In this document: piece after piece, positions 20,260-32,579 of the stretch
How the letters are laid out: each line of letters opens with the position of its first letter
Numbering within the stretch: position 1 is the stretch's first letter
Assembly (NCBI GenBank): GCA_958510825.1
Contig: OY294046.1
Coordinates: 1,240,001-1,304,000, forward strand
Origin: Brachypterus glaber
Taxonomy: Eukaryota > Arthropoda > Insecta > Coleoptera > Kateretidae
Direction of reading: 5' to 3'
DNA length: 64,000 nt
Notes under the pieces: generated by a model
The model's database searches: none
What the model was told of the DNA's origin: nothing
What the model saw: only the letters and a program-made list of their open reading frames with translations
Translations under genes and position numbers: made by a program

Positions 20260-21683
20260 ACACAGTCAAACGCATCGAGTGTGTCGATAAAAATGTCAAT
20301 ATTATTACCTATTAAACATTAATAAGTTTTAGATGGGGGGTAGGGGGCTGGAACGGTTACGAAAAAGTCTTCCAAAAAAAAACCGTTACGAAAAAGTGTC
20401 CCAAAATTGTGAAGCTTACGATAGGGGGTACGGGGCTGGAACCGTGTCTCCTAACTGGAGGCTTAAAACATATTAATGTTGTCAGGGTTTCGCATTACTT
20501 GTATAGTAGAACGTATTAATTTTTTTTTACTAGTAAAAGTACCTATACTTTTACTTATCAGTTTGAAATATAAAAAGCACGAAAGAAAACTTCCTGTAAG
20601 TTTTTATAAATATGAACGGCTATTATGGCCGTATGATACTACAAACTATATTTATCTGGTACTATAACATACTAGTATGAAGAATAGCATACTACACACA
20701 TTTTTTTACATAACTACAACAAACAATGACGTCACACTAAATATTCGTTTGGACCGCGTACCCTAGGTGGTTTGCTAACACAGTAAGTATTTCTATCCTT
20801 TTCTATTATATTTCTGTTCACTCCAAATCATATTTTTTCGAACAAGAGGAAAAAATAGGTTAGGTATAATTTTTTTGGGTAAGCCATACGTTAAAAATAT
20901 TTGTAAGTTTGTTTTGCCAGGCACTTTTTTGTGCAAGAACGGATTAAACTGAAATAATTTTAAATAATCGTCACATATCATTCGTGGATAATGTAGGTAC
21001 CTATAATAAAGGAGTTAAATAAAAGTAAGTAATTTATAAGCTTAATGCAAAAATGTTTTTGCAAAGTTAGGACAAGCCTAATTGTTTCCTTGTATGCCTC
21101 ATTTTTGGATCTCAATTTGAAATATCGCAAAATAAACAACTCAATCAACTTTTTAACCTCGAAAAGGATTTTGGTATAATAGTATCCTACTTTACCATCT
21201 AACTATGACGTCATTTAAACAACACTCTTCAAGCTATACTAGTATGTTATAGTTAAGATAATAAAATTTGGTTTTAGAAACCTACCTCAAACTTTGAGAC
21301 TCAAACCAGTATTAGGACTAATAACTTGATGGTGTTGACTTATTTTTTTTAGAGAAAGGTAAGAATTTAATATCTACAAAAACCAACATGTTTTAAATAA
21401 TTCCTTTTTAAGAATAAACATTGCTTTTTGTAAAATGTTTTACTGTGGTACGGAATTTATCCACTTTTAATAATTTAATATTAACGACTTATAATGGGAA
21501 TTTGGGAAAAATTTATTCCGTAGCATGCGTGATGTAAAAATCAGAGTCTAATTACGTTCGTGTAGAAATATACAAAGTCATAAATTCTAATGCTAATATT
21601 TTTTGATAGTGTTTTATGAAAAAATTCATTAAAAAAATATTTTAAGAGACTGTGCTAAGGAAAAAAGAAAATTGCGTTAGGAG
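20260..21683. other. Presumed intron or intergenic DNA
   Basis: AT-rich without a recognisable frame. At 20330-20450 the words GGGGGGTAGGGGGCTGGAA and CCGTTACGAAAAAGT each occur twice, giving a small imperfect tandem duplication. Confidence 0.4.
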
Positions 21684-21780
21684 TAGGGTTGCCAACCGTC
21701 CTTTATTTCAAAGGACAGTCCTTTATTTTCTACTTCTGCCCTTTGTCCTTCATAAAACCTTTAAAGTCCTTTAACTTTAA
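21684..21780. mobile_element. One end of an hAT-like element
   Basis: TAGGGTTGCCAACCGTCC followed by AAAGGAC/GTCCTTT inverted words resembles the common hAT terminus beginning CAGGGTTGCCAACC. The opposite end was not found, so this is a single-end relic. Confidence 0.4.
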
Positions 21781-22194
21781 GACTGATCTTAAAAAATGTG
21801 AGACATTTATAATATTTTATTGGAGGTCCATGTGTCACAATTATTTTTAAAGATCATACGTTAAAAAAGACACTTAGTAATTAATAATAAAGCTTTTTTA
21901 ATTTGAATCAATTTGTAAAGTTGTATTTTTGCATAACTTCGAGCTTAAGCAAAGATAGGGAGTACGACGCGGAGCTCTGCCCACCTGTGTCGGCCACAAC
22001 GCTATCAGATTCGCATACAAAGCTGTGGAAGGAGTATGTTATTTTTTGTCTGTTTTTATGATATTCGGAAATGGGAAAACTTTGGCTAAAAAAGCGCGTA
22101 TGTGTCTTTGACCAAAGTTGTTTCGTTTTTTTTAAAGATCTATATCCTTTAATTTAATGATTCATTGGGACATGTTAGTGTTATAAACACGAGA

Positions 22195-22340
22195 AAACAA
22201 CAAACTACTAGCTTGTTAGGAGAAAGGACAGACGGACGGACAGACTGAAATTTAAAAAAAAGTTTTTTATTTTCTCATGAAACATATTTGTATCCAATTT
22301 TTTTTGTCCAGGACGTTTTTTGTAAATGCGCTGTGAAAAG
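22195..22340 (+). repeat. Module M with GACA-type run
   Basis: GACAGACGGACGGACAGACT followed by a TTTCTCATGAAACATATTTG block and GCGCTGTGAAAAGTATAATA. It matches the order of parts at 8940-9160 on the other copy. Confidence 0.55.
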
Positions 22341-22758
22341 TATAATAACGATAGATAACGATTTTACTACAAATTGCAAAATATTATGCAATAAAAACAG
22401 GTATTTTAAGCTATGCTTAGTTCTTATAAGTTGTAAAATAATATTTACGATATTCCTTTTATATGCATGTAGTGTAGGTTTTTCTGTACATGTAATTTTT
22501 TATCGATTAAGGGTAAAAATTAGCATTCTACATAACAGTGCACGGTGGTGGGATTTCCTAGATTGATGGCCAAAATAGGGGAAAACTAAATTAAAGCAAT
22601 CGAAAAAACGAATCGTATATCGTTTATATGTATAACACTTCAGTGCATGTAAAAATCATATTCCTAGTCTCCCTAAAGGCATAATTAATTTTTGCTAGTA
22701 CCTTAAACTTTGACTTTTTTAAGGAAAAACTTGATTTCTCGGCTACCAACAAATACCT

Positions 22759-23353
22759 CACGGTCCCGCGAGCGCGGAATGACTATTCCATACTTGTTGA
22801 AGACTATACTTTTTCTTCGACTGCAAATATGAAACACTGTGTGGCTTTAAACTGCGGACCAGGTTAAAAACAATGTTTTTTGTGACTCCACATTGGAAAT
22901 GCAACAAAACACATATTTTAAAATAATGCAATTAATGTTATTTAATAATTTTATCAAATCAGTACTTAAAAAAAATTGTATTCAATTTTAGCACATATTT
23001 ACAAATTATAATGCAAAAATTGAAGGTTATGTCAGATTGTTGTGACAGACATCAGGTTTAAATATTTAACAATAGATGGAGCAGTTTTAATTTTTTGAAC
23101 TAAATTGATAAAAAACTGGTCAAATATTAAGAAAAACTAATAAAATTATGTAATTTTAACGCAAAACTTTAAATTGCATTAAATTATTCAATATTTCATG
23201 GTAAAATATATATATTTTTGCTAATTTTGCTACAGTTTTCTTAACTTTTATAAACAAGAGATGGCACTACATGTGCTCATTCTAACACTTGATACGGAAA
23301 ATTCATACAGTATCTAGAGCTAGAATGGATTCATTCTGTGTTTGAAAAGTGTG
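22759..23353 (-). repeat. Dispersed repeat P, copy 2 (abuts the gap)
   Basis: Inverted copy of 1932-2532. It is collinear until it runs into the N block, so its true end is unknown. Confidence 0.7.
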
Positions 23354-23553
23354 NNNNNNNNNNNNNNNNNNNNNNNNNNNNNNNNNNNNNNNNNNNNNNN
23401 NNNNNNNNNNNNNNNNNNNNNNNNNNNNNNNNNNNNNNNNNNNNNNNNNNNNNNNNNNNNNNNNNNNNNNNNNNNNNNNNNNNNNNNNNNNNNNNNNNNN
23501 NNNNNNNNNNNNNNNNNNNNNNNNNNNNNNNNNNNNNNNNNNNNNNNNNNNNN
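23354..23553. other. Assembly gap (200 N)
   Basis: Exactly 200 N. The left flank is repeat P and the right flank starts inside repeat B. Both are multi-copy here, so the join and its length are not reliable. Frames across it are artefacts. Confidence 0.98.
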
Positions 23554-23859
23554 ACAGTTACCAGCTTTATTTTAAATAGATAAACTCAATAATAACCCCC
23601 GCGTGGCTTTACTTTATTGAGTGGATAATTATTTATTTTACCCACTCAACTGTCACTTGTCAAATTATTTTCTTGTAAATGTAATTAAAATTTTTAATAA
23701 AAATGAATTGCTAACCTATTTATTGGATAAAACCTTGTATGGCACTCATGGGTAAACCGATATTGCCCTCTCGAAAATTAACCTGCTTGGCTGACGCCTC
23801 GCAGGTTAATTTTTTCATGGGCAATATCTTACTTTACCCACTAGTACCATAAATAACTA
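23554..23859 (-). repeat. Repeat B, copy 3 (cut by gap)
   Basis: Reverse copy missing about the first 25 bp, which fall in the gap. The rest matches the other copies. Confidence 0.75.
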
Positions 23860-23929
23860 TTCCGAGACCATTTATAGGTCGAGGAAAAGTACCATTTTTT
23901 GTTCTATGAATTTCCAATATGAGAAAATT

Positions 23930-24628
23930 GTAATTTCAACCCAAAACAAAAATCCCTAAATCTGTCATCAATTTAAAAGTAAGTTTTTTTTTTAATTTTA
24001 AAACAAAATAGAAAAAATAGTATAAAGCACTCGTTTCTTAACACGTTTTTAGCGCACTAGTCGTTTTCTAAACTTGTACTCGTGCGCTAAAAACCGGTGT
24101 TATGAAACTAATACTTTATATATATATATATATATATTAAAGTACTAGTTTTATAACATACGTTTTTAGTGCACGAGTACAAGTTAGTTTTAAGGTACTA
24201 GTGCGCTAAAAACGTGTTATGAAACGAGTGCTTTATACAATTTTTTCTATTTTGCTCTAAAATTTAAAAAAACTTACATTTAATTTGATGACTGATTTAG
24301 GGATTTTTGTTTTGGATTGGCATTACAGTTTACACCATGTTTAAAATTCTAAGAACAAATGATATTTTGATATATTTTATAGTCATCTCTTCTCTCTTTA
24401 CTGCAATTAACCAAGCCACAATTTTAACATGGTAAAAATAACCTAAACACAAAATTTTGTAGAAAATTAAATTTTAAAGCGACATTGACATTTTCAGGGA
24501 AAACGTCAAGCGATAGGCCAGGTCTGTTGCCAACCCAGAAGAACAAAAAGTAGAGACCTCTTATGGGCCTATAAGAACACGCAAAATGCGTGTGATTATG
24601 AGCTTATAAGAGTCGCAAAATAAAAAAA
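23930..24628. repeat. Two C copies head-to-head around (TA)n
   Basis: 23930-24118 is a truncated reverse copy; 24135-24628 is a full forward copy. They meet at a short (TA)n run (24119-24138), giving a large inverted repeat with the hairpin-bearing ends in the middle. Confidence 0.75.
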
Positions 24629-25650
24629 TATACTTTTATAAAATATCCCTTAAAAATCATGAGTAAAAGTGTCACGCGTAAGAAAGAGTGCAACATGACG
24701 CCTCTGAATAAATAAGGTAGGTTCATTTGATGACATCCGCATAAGGGTGCGTCCCCCAGGTGAAAAAACATTATAACCACCTAATAGAGTGTTAGAGTGG
24801 TCAATAACACTGGCTTGCATTTAAAAACTTTTTGAAAGCTTTTTGCATTTTTTGATCTTTCAAACGCATAGTGGTAATTCTAAAACTGTCATCAGTGTCC
24901 TTCACGTAACGTTTTCAAAATACCGCATTATGGATCAGAGAAGGCTTTTTATTAAAAACTGAGAATTCAAAATGGTGGATTCAATATGGTGGAAAAATTA
25001 AATGAGTTTTAATAAATTTTGATAAAAATTATCGGGTTTTTAAGGTTGGGTTTGAGGCTCAACACTCAAAAATTAGCCGACACCATTTTGGTTGCGTTTG
25101 GAAAAAGGTTCCGAAATCATCGCATCAAATATAGCCAGACGCAACTAAAACGGCCCCCGGCAAATAATTTTTTTTTTTTTTTGTAGAGCATTGTTATTGA
25201 GCCTTAAAAATTCAAATACTCAATATTGTTTAAATTTATCAAGAATGAAAAATCAATCCGCCATTTTAAGTTTGAAATTTTCATTTAAAAATTATATAAA
25301 TACATTATGGTATATAAAAAATGCCTTCATATATGATCATAGCAAATTTTAACAAAAGCGGGCATTTAAAAAAAATAGATCTCCCTAATTTTTTTGATGT
25401 GATAAGAAAAAAAAATTAAAAGAAAATATTAATAGAGTTAAAGGAGAAGTCCAAAATAAAAATAAACTGCCAAAAAGAAAATCTGATGCAGGTCTGTATA
25501 ATTTCACAGTCGTTTGTCTCTTTTAGATCAATACTGTGCTCGACTATAATAACCTTTAGCATTGATATTTTATGTGAACATTAGGCTCACAGTCTTGAAA
25601 GGATGGTTTTATCCAAAAGAACACGATGACTAACTAAACCATAACAAAAA
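24629..25650. other. No recognisable gene
   Basis: AT-rich. A 17-codon ATG frame near 24659 and a possible acceptor before 25540 have no supporting frame. Confidence 0.4.
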
Positions 25651-26620
25651 ATAACACAGTAGCTATAAAGTATATTTTATCGCTCTGTCGCAGCAAAATT
25701 GCAGTCATATGGCTGCAATTTTGCTGCTAAAGAGCGGTGATATACTTTATAGCTACTCTGTTACTTGGATAGTCTATCCACGATAACTCGAAAACGCTTT
25801 GGACTTTTTAATATATAACAGAATAGCTATAAATTATCTTTTATCGCTCTGTCGCAGCTAAATTGCAGTCATATGGCTGCAATTTTTCTGCTAAAGAGCG
25901 GTGATATACTTTATAGCTACTCTGTTACTTGGATAGTCTATCCACCATAACTCGAAAACGCTTTGGACTTTTTAATATATAACAGAGTAGCTATAAATTA
26001 TCTTTTATCGCTCTGTCGCAGCTAAATTGAAGTCATATGGCTGCAATTTTTCTGCTAAAGAGCGGTGATATACTTTATAGCTACTCTGTTACTTGGATAG
26101 TCTATCCACCATAACTCGAAAACGCTTTGGACTTTTTAATATATAACAGAGTAGCTATAAATTATCTTTTATCGCTCTGTCGTAGCTAAATTGAAGTCAT
26201 ATGGCTGCAATTTTTCTGCTAAAGAGCGGTGATATACTTCATAGCTACTGTGTTACTTGGATAGTCTATCCACGATAACTCGAAAACGCTTTGGACTTTT
26301 TAATATGTAACAGAGTAGCTATAAATTATCTTTTATCGCTCTGTCGCAGCTAAATTGCAGTCATATTGCTGCCATTTTGCTGCTACAGAGCGGTGATATA
26401 CTTCATAGCTACTGTGTTACTTGGATAGTCTATCCACGATAACTCGAGAACGCTTTGGACTTTTTAATATATAATAGAGTAGCTATAAATTATCTTTTAT
26501 CACTCTATCGCAGCTAAATTGCAGTCATGTGGCTGTCATTTTGCTGCTAAAGAGCGGTGTTATACTTCATAGCTACTGTGTTACTTGGATAGTCTATCCA
26601 CGATAACTCGAGAACGCTTA
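25651..26620 (+). repeat. Satellite array, 164-bp unit x 6
   Basis: The word ATAACTCG recurs at 25783, 25947, 26111, 26275, 26439 and 26603: exact 164-bp spacing each time. Within each unit about 105 bp form an imperfect dyad, from ACAGAGTAGCTATAAA to TTTATAGCTACTCTGT, centred on TTGCAGTCATATGGCTGCAA. Units differ by a few substitutions only. The remaining part carries the GATAACTCGAAAACGCTTTG word shared with other repeat modules in the window. Confidence 0.9.
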
Positions 26621-27072
26621 GGCTTTAAAACTCCAAATTTGAAAAATAGGTTTCTTATCCAAAGTTATTGGTTGGTTTTGTTTTCCGTAAAAATCAGGGC
26701 AGGGTAAGGGGGGAAAATGAATTAAAACTATTATTTTTTGTGATAGCTTGCTTAACACTGGGCGTAAGAGAAAAAATTTTGTTATAAAAGTAAAAAAAAA
26801 CTCCGTGTTTTAATTACTGCACTTTTAACTAAATATACAGTATTTTTAACAGTATTGCATAATTTATGTAACATGATTTGATTGTACTATACATGTACGG
26901 ATTACATTGTTTATTATAGTTTCAGGAAAAACTCTGCACTGTATTATTATTATTATTATTATTATTCTCTTCACGCGATAAGAGAGTATAATACCGTATA
27001 TTCGAATTTTCCGAAATCGTCAAAAAACGCCCCAGACAAAAATTTATTGGATACAAATGTGTTTCATATCAT
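26621..27072. other. AT-rich DNA with (ATT)n run
   Basis: Contains a short (ATT)n microsatellite at 26942-26966. Nothing else supported. Confidence 0.45.
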
Positions 27073-27080
27073 GTTTCTTG

Positions 27081-27238
27081 CATGGGCGGATTTAGGGGAG
27101 GGGCCAAGGGGGCCACGGCCCCCCCCCCAGCGAGATATTTTAGCATAGAAATACTTTCAAAATTATATTTTTGGTGAAAGCGCAATTTTTTTCCTTATGA
27201 ATGGCCCCCTCTCCTAAAATGAAATAAATCCGCCCCTG
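27081..27238. mobile_element. hAT-type MITE (158 bp) with 8-bp target duplication
   Basis: TIRs CATGGGCGGATTTA and, inverted, CAGGGGCGGATTTA, flanked by the exact 8-bp duplication GTTTCTTG (27073-27080 and 27239-27246). Eight-base duplications and a CAGGGGCGGA end are typical of hAT non-autonomous elements. The interior is G/C-homopolymer rich. Confidence 0.85.
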
Positions 27239-27246
27239 GTTTCTTG

Positions 27247-28173
27247 TGTACACGATAACTCAAGAACTAATTATCAGATCGACTCCAAATTTTTAGGAAA
27301 ATTAAAGTTCTATGAGAAAAAGCTCGCTATTGTTTTTGAAAAAAAAATCCCCCAAAAACAAAAAAGTTATACGGGGTTAAAAAAAAATAGAAAAAAGCTC
27401 AAGGAATAGTCCGATTGACGTATTTTTTTCAGGAAAAATTATTCTTATAACAAGGTTCAATCCTACCAATTTAAAACAAAAAAATCAATGATAAATACTA
27501 CTACTAAGTATTAAAAAACATCGTCAGTAGAACAGTTCATAAAACTATGATATTAACATAATGTTAATACTATTATTTTATGATATTGTCTATATCTTTT
27601 TACTTTTTATTTTAGTTTACGAACGATATGAAATTATTAGGAAAAGTGAAAATCTGTAAAGTTATAAAAAATAAAAGCAAGCCGATAAATTTTCAAAAAA
27701 AAGGTTATATTTTTATGAGTAGGTAAATCCTGAGAAAACTCAATGTACTATCGACTTTAAAGAGTATACTTTGGAATGTAAAGCATTACATATTTTCACG
27801 GCTTAATTATAATAATAAGATTTAACATTAATTAAAATAAGCCCATTCTTTCTTTTGTTATAGACAAATTGTTTACAAACAGATATAAATCTTTTCCAAA
27901 TTTAAATTCTAATTAAAGCGTTTTTGGTTTTCATGGCCAGAAATATTGTAAGTTGTTTCCGCGTTTTTTTATTTATTTCATAAACAAAACACGGTTTCTT
28001 TATAGTTTTTACCGATTGTCCGTCTGCCTGTCAGTGTGTCGGTCCGTCTGACTGTCCGTCTATCTGACAAAAAGCTGAAAATAAAAATTAGATATTTTTA
28101 AGGGTTAAAGATCCCTATCGAGTTGGGTATCTTACTCATTAAACATCTCAAAAAATGTAGGTATAATATAAAT

Positions 28174-28225
<52 letters not shown>
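27247..28225. repeat. Module M relic, AT-rich DNA and (TA)n
   Basis: 27241-27390 resembles the complement of 8770-8930 (CACGATAACTCAAGAAC, AAAAAGCTC, AAAAAGTTATACGGGG). A GTCCGTCTGCCTGTCAGTGT run lies at 28018-28070. A (TA)n microsatellite fills 28187-28225. No gene. Confidence 0.5.
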
Positions 28226-28227
<2 letters not shown>

Positions 28228-28271
28228 TAAAATCTTCAAGAAAGTGTATATTTAGTCCTCCCTTGATTTAT

Positions 28272-28501
28272 AACTCTTCTCTCTAGAATAGGCATTTCAT
28301 TTGTAAAAACTGAAAAAAACGTAGCCAACATATACATTTGTCTGTCTTACTAGCACAGCTTTGTTGTAACAGAGACAACAATAACAGTTACTGGTAATTG
28401 TTATTGTTCAGGCCTGAATATACCTACTATTTGTTTACAAACAAACCGAGATGTTGGCGATACTTTATATTAACGGTATGCGTATTCTAGAGAGAAGAGT
28501 T
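28272..28501. mobile_element. Foldback element (230 bp)
   Basis: Inverted ends AACTCTTCTCTCTAGAATA and its complement, with one internal mismatch before GCAT. No coding capacity and no clear target duplication. Confidence 0.65.
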
Positions 28502-28513
28502 TTTAGTTCGTTG

Positions 28514-29030
28514 GCTCATAATCACACGAATTTTGCGTGTTCTTATAGGCCCATAAGAGGTTAGTACTTTTTTTATTTTGGGTTGGGAACAGGATCCTGT
28601 CGAAAAATGAACGTCGTCTTCCGTACAAATGTCAATATAGCTTTTAAGTTTAGTTTTCTACGAAATTGTGTTTTAAGTTAATTTTTACGTCTCTTTTTTA
28701 CTGCAAGTAACCAAGACATAATTTCAACACGTAAAAATTAACTTAAAACACAATTTCGTAGAAAACTAAACTTAAAAGCGCGGTTGACATTTGCACGGAA
28801 GACGACGTTCATTTTTCGACAGGATCCTCTTGCCAACCCAAAATAAATGTTTGAAATTCAAAGAACAAACATTGTGAAAATTGTAATGCCAACCCAAAAC
28901 AAAAATCCCTAAACAGGCCATCAATTTAAATAAAAGTTTTTCTAAATTTTAGAGCAAGCGGCTCGTTTCCTAAACTTGCACTCGTGCGCTAAAAACGGGT
29001 GTTATGAAACTAGTACTTTAATATACTATT
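28514..29030 (-). repeat. Dispersed repeat C, copy with internal palindrome
   Basis: Reverse C copy in which about 28587-28835 is a near-perfect inverted repeat with arms of ~105 bp, running from CAGGATCCTGTCGAAAAATG to its complement. The outer parts are ordinary C sequence. The palindrome is made of C sequence itself, so a segment was copied in inverted orientation inside the element. Confidence 0.75.
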
Positions 29031-29945
29031 CTTTAATAGTTCACAGAATCCACCTGCCAGAAGTGCCATCTTGTAAAATAGTTGTGAACTTTAGTTAAAT
29101 ATGGCCACCGTTAAAGTGAAGTATGACAAAACGTGAAAAAATTCCCCATGTCTCATTTTAATTAATTTTAATTAAACTTTTTGATTTAGTTTAATTATAC
29201 TAACTAGATGTTATTGAATTTAAAGTTAATTAAAAAAAAAGTTATTTAAAATAATTATTTTTAAATGATGAGGTTACTATGTTTTTTATGTATTTATTTT
29301 ACGCATGGGTAAATATATTTACTGACGTATCATACAGGTACACATAAACAATATTTTTTCATATATAGATAAAACATAATTACTTCTAATTTAAGTTTAA
29401 AAATAATGCGAAAAAATTGTTATGCACTTTACTTAGTGCTTACTTATTTATAAATATGTAAAATTATTATAATTATTTAAAAAATGTATAAATTTTTCCT
29501 GGTAAAATACTGGGGGATGCATTTTGAACATGTTAATACATATCGTCGATACGTGCTATGCGAAAAAATCGAGTTTTGCTGTTTGCTGTTGAATAGGTAG
29601 GCTTTGTATGTTATGTTGTTAGCCTACCCATTTCTACCATATGTTGTTAGAGGAATAACCCACCTATCATCCCTAACCTGTCAACTTGGTGAATTAATTA
29701 ACAGCAAAACACATTATTTTAGCATATCTCGTATTGCAGTATCAACGACGATATAGAGCCTATATTATAATCCCTATATAGCTTTATAAAAGCTCAAAAA
29801 TCGCGTCTAGCTTAAAATAAACTTATGTAATTTTTTAGAGGCCTAGAGGCCATTTATGTCCCCACAGAACTGTGAGAACATCGAGTCTCTAGGGAGGCCC
29901 ATTATTATGATAGTGATTTTATCACTATGGTCTGTTTTTTCCAGC
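29031..29945. other. No recognisable gene
   Basis: AT-rich. A weak inverted relation links 29560-29600 (GAGTTTTGCTGTT) with 29700-29720 (AACAGCAAAAC), possibly an old foldback. Confidence 0.4.
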
Positions 29946-30122
29946 AAGATAGTAAATTAAAAATCGCACAGTAAATATGTTTACAACAGGTTCGAATAGT
30001 ATATGTTTGTGTATAGAATATAGTTATGTTTTATAAAATAAACTACGCAGTATATTCGCACATCCAATATTCGAATCTGTTTTGAAAATATTCACGGTGC
30101 GATTTTCAATTATTACTATCTT
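29946..30122. mobile_element. Foldback element (177 bp)
   Basis: AAGATAGTAAATTAAAAATC at the left pairs with its near-complement at the right; inner words CGCAC and TTCGAATA/TATTCGAA also match. No coding frame. Confidence 0.65.
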
Positions 30123-31471
30123 CACAAAATTGACTTTAGGTTTATTTGAATGCATTTAAACGTAATTATACCTAAATAAATTTTTTATCTAAACACAGAA
30201 AAAGAAAACTCCTGTTGCAAAAATTGCATGGCTTCGCCATCATGGTATCAAATATTACCCCAATGAATATTTTAAGTTTTACTGGGTACTGAGTTGTTTT
30301 GATCGACCGTCAATATAAACCAACTAGAAGGTGCAACAATTTTTTTTTATCAGTTTAGTGTCTGCCCCAGCTCTCCTGGAATTATTGAGGGGACAGGCTG
30401 CCCTCTCAGGCCCCTCTTTGGCTAAATTTTTTAGCAACCGATTCTAAATCAAATAATTTTTCGAGATGCGGAGTGAAAATTTTAACTTTAGTTAGCGTGG
30501 ACTAAAAATTAGACATTATATTGAGTAATTTTACTCTTTATTTACGGTGTGATAATAATAAAAAAATATTTCTTATTCTGTGTTAAGATATCAACAAAAA
30601 AAAAATAAGTTACCAAAAAATATAACTGAAACTAACATAAAAAAAACACAACATAACTATAACCAAACGTCGCACGTAAGTTTTCTTCTTCTTGATTCCT
30701 GATTAAATATAAAAACATCAAAATAACTCATAAAAATGAAAAACTAAAGAGGAAAAACTGAAAAACTGAAAAGCACAGAACTGAAAGCACTGAAATTCAC
30801 GTGAAAACTGTAAGAATCAAGGTGGCATGTTTGACGTAGTTATTCAAATGTTTCAACAATGCACGTAACGCCTGGCAACCGCGTAGCGCATGCGTTATTC
30901 AATTTTTTCCAGTCAAGGCTTACTCGACAACCGGAAGTTCCCGTCATGCAACACTGCTATTTTGTTTCCCCAACCATCACTGTTAATTTTTTATTCGATA
31001 ATGCTTATTTATAACAAAAAATTCGGCGAATAAAACACCGTACACTGTAAAAAAAAATTGGAACATGCTGTTTGTACGTCTGACGCACTCGAAGCTAAGT
31101 ATACGTCCTGTATTTTTGTCGACTTTCTTCAGAGGTGAGAATCCTCACCTCTGAAAATGTCCCAACTGTACCATTCAATTTCATCGCGTCTACAAATTTC
31201 CCAACTACCTATGTTTGTAGTGTATTCCACATCCCTTGGGACATCCTTGAGATAATTAACTCCATAATTTTACTAACTGGACAGTAGATTTTCCTAACCG
31301 GACAGGAAATTTTTTCCATCTCGAGCGGGTGGCGCCCCCCCTAAACCCCCCCCCCAACCCGACACCTTCGGTTCCAATTTTAATTTACAGGTTTCCACAT
31401 ACACATAAACAGAACCTTGACAAACATCGATCGATTAAAAAAATAAAAATTAATACATCAAATTTATACAT
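30123..31471. other. Mixed sequence, no supported gene
   Basis: 30330-30440 and 31310-31370 contain CCCC-rich blocks like transposon ends, but without partners. An exact 12-bp hairpin with a 4-nt loop (TTCAGAGGTGAG at 31128 and complement to 31155) is the only sharp structure. Confidence 0.4.
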
Positions 31472-32184
31472 TTACATCGGCACTTAGTCCTACTAAGAGT
31501 GCCGATGTATTGAAATCTTCGCCGAAAAGTCAAAATCTTTGACCAAGTTTTTTTCACATTTCTCGACGTTTTAGACCATTCTGAGTCGAAATCAGTAAAA
31601 AAACTTTGCGTCCGTCTGTCTGTCTGTCTGTCTGGGTGTAAACTCTCTAACTCCATTTCTACATGAGATATCGACTTGCGGTTGTTTGCATATTGTTTCT
31701 TATCGTATTCCGAAGAGCTGATTAGATTTTGGGGGTAAACGATTGGGGGTAAGGAGGTAAAAATAGGGTATAACTCCTATTTTTAGCGTTTTTTTGTTTA
31801 TAATTAAGGCAATTATTATTGTATTTGGTTAATTTAGCACTTATATAAAAGATAATTTTAAATTGGTCAAAAAATGTTACAAACAACGTTTTCCTAAAAC
31901 GCATTGTTTTCGAGATATTGACGTTTAAAGCAGTAAAAGGTTTTTTTAGCATATCTCACATATTTATAACGCTATTTCAAAAAATTATATTTTAAATAAA
32001 AGCTCTTTTTAAGCCCTATAAAAAATGTTATATACAGTTTTTTGCTAGAATATAATGTTTTAAAGATACAGAATTTAAAATTAAACAAAACACCTAGTTT
32101 GAAATTTGCAAACTAGATGGCTCTAGTGTACAATAGTGCCGATGTTTTGACAGGGTGCTTGCAACGTTTCATCTAGTTTTTTTT
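31472..32184 (+). repeat. Dispersed repeat F, copy 2 (complete, ~713 bp)
   Basis: Begins with the hairpin ACATCGGCACT...AGTGCCGATGT, carries a (GTCT)n run (31613-31634), and ends with AGTGCCGATGTTTTGACAGG and CATCTAGTTTT. The outer ACATCGGCACT word occurs inverted near both ends. Not protein-coding. Confidence 0.8.
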
Positions 32185-32579
32185 GTTAAAAAAACAAAAT
32201 CAAAACAAATAGTTATGTACGGAAAATATTTATTGTAAAAACAATGTGTAAGCTAGAAAAACAAACTGTTCAAACATTTCCTTGATAAATATAATTAAGA
32301 GTGTTTTTCGTTTAGACAGCACGAAAAACAAAAGGGTACATAAAAAGGGAGGGAAAGTTACAAAATGTGGAATTTAAATAACAGGTGAGGAAAAAGTTAG
32401 GGATGAATTTGACAGACAGATGGTTTTAAAAAATGGTGGTCTTTTAATTGAAAATGTGTAGTTTTTTAAGATTAAAAATTAACTGTAACCTAGAATCCAG
32501 GTCGTAAATATTATGAAGGTATTTCTTTAATCAAAATATTTCTAGTTAGTTTAGCAGTTACTTTAAAATTAGACAGATT

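Noticed and set aside
21950..22050. GC-richer patch with a ~30-codon frame (ELCPPVSATTLSD)
   Set aside because: Lacks splice sites and has no recognised family; may be hAT residue but not supportable.
23338..23583. Frames crossing the N block
   Set aside because: They consist of unknown bases.
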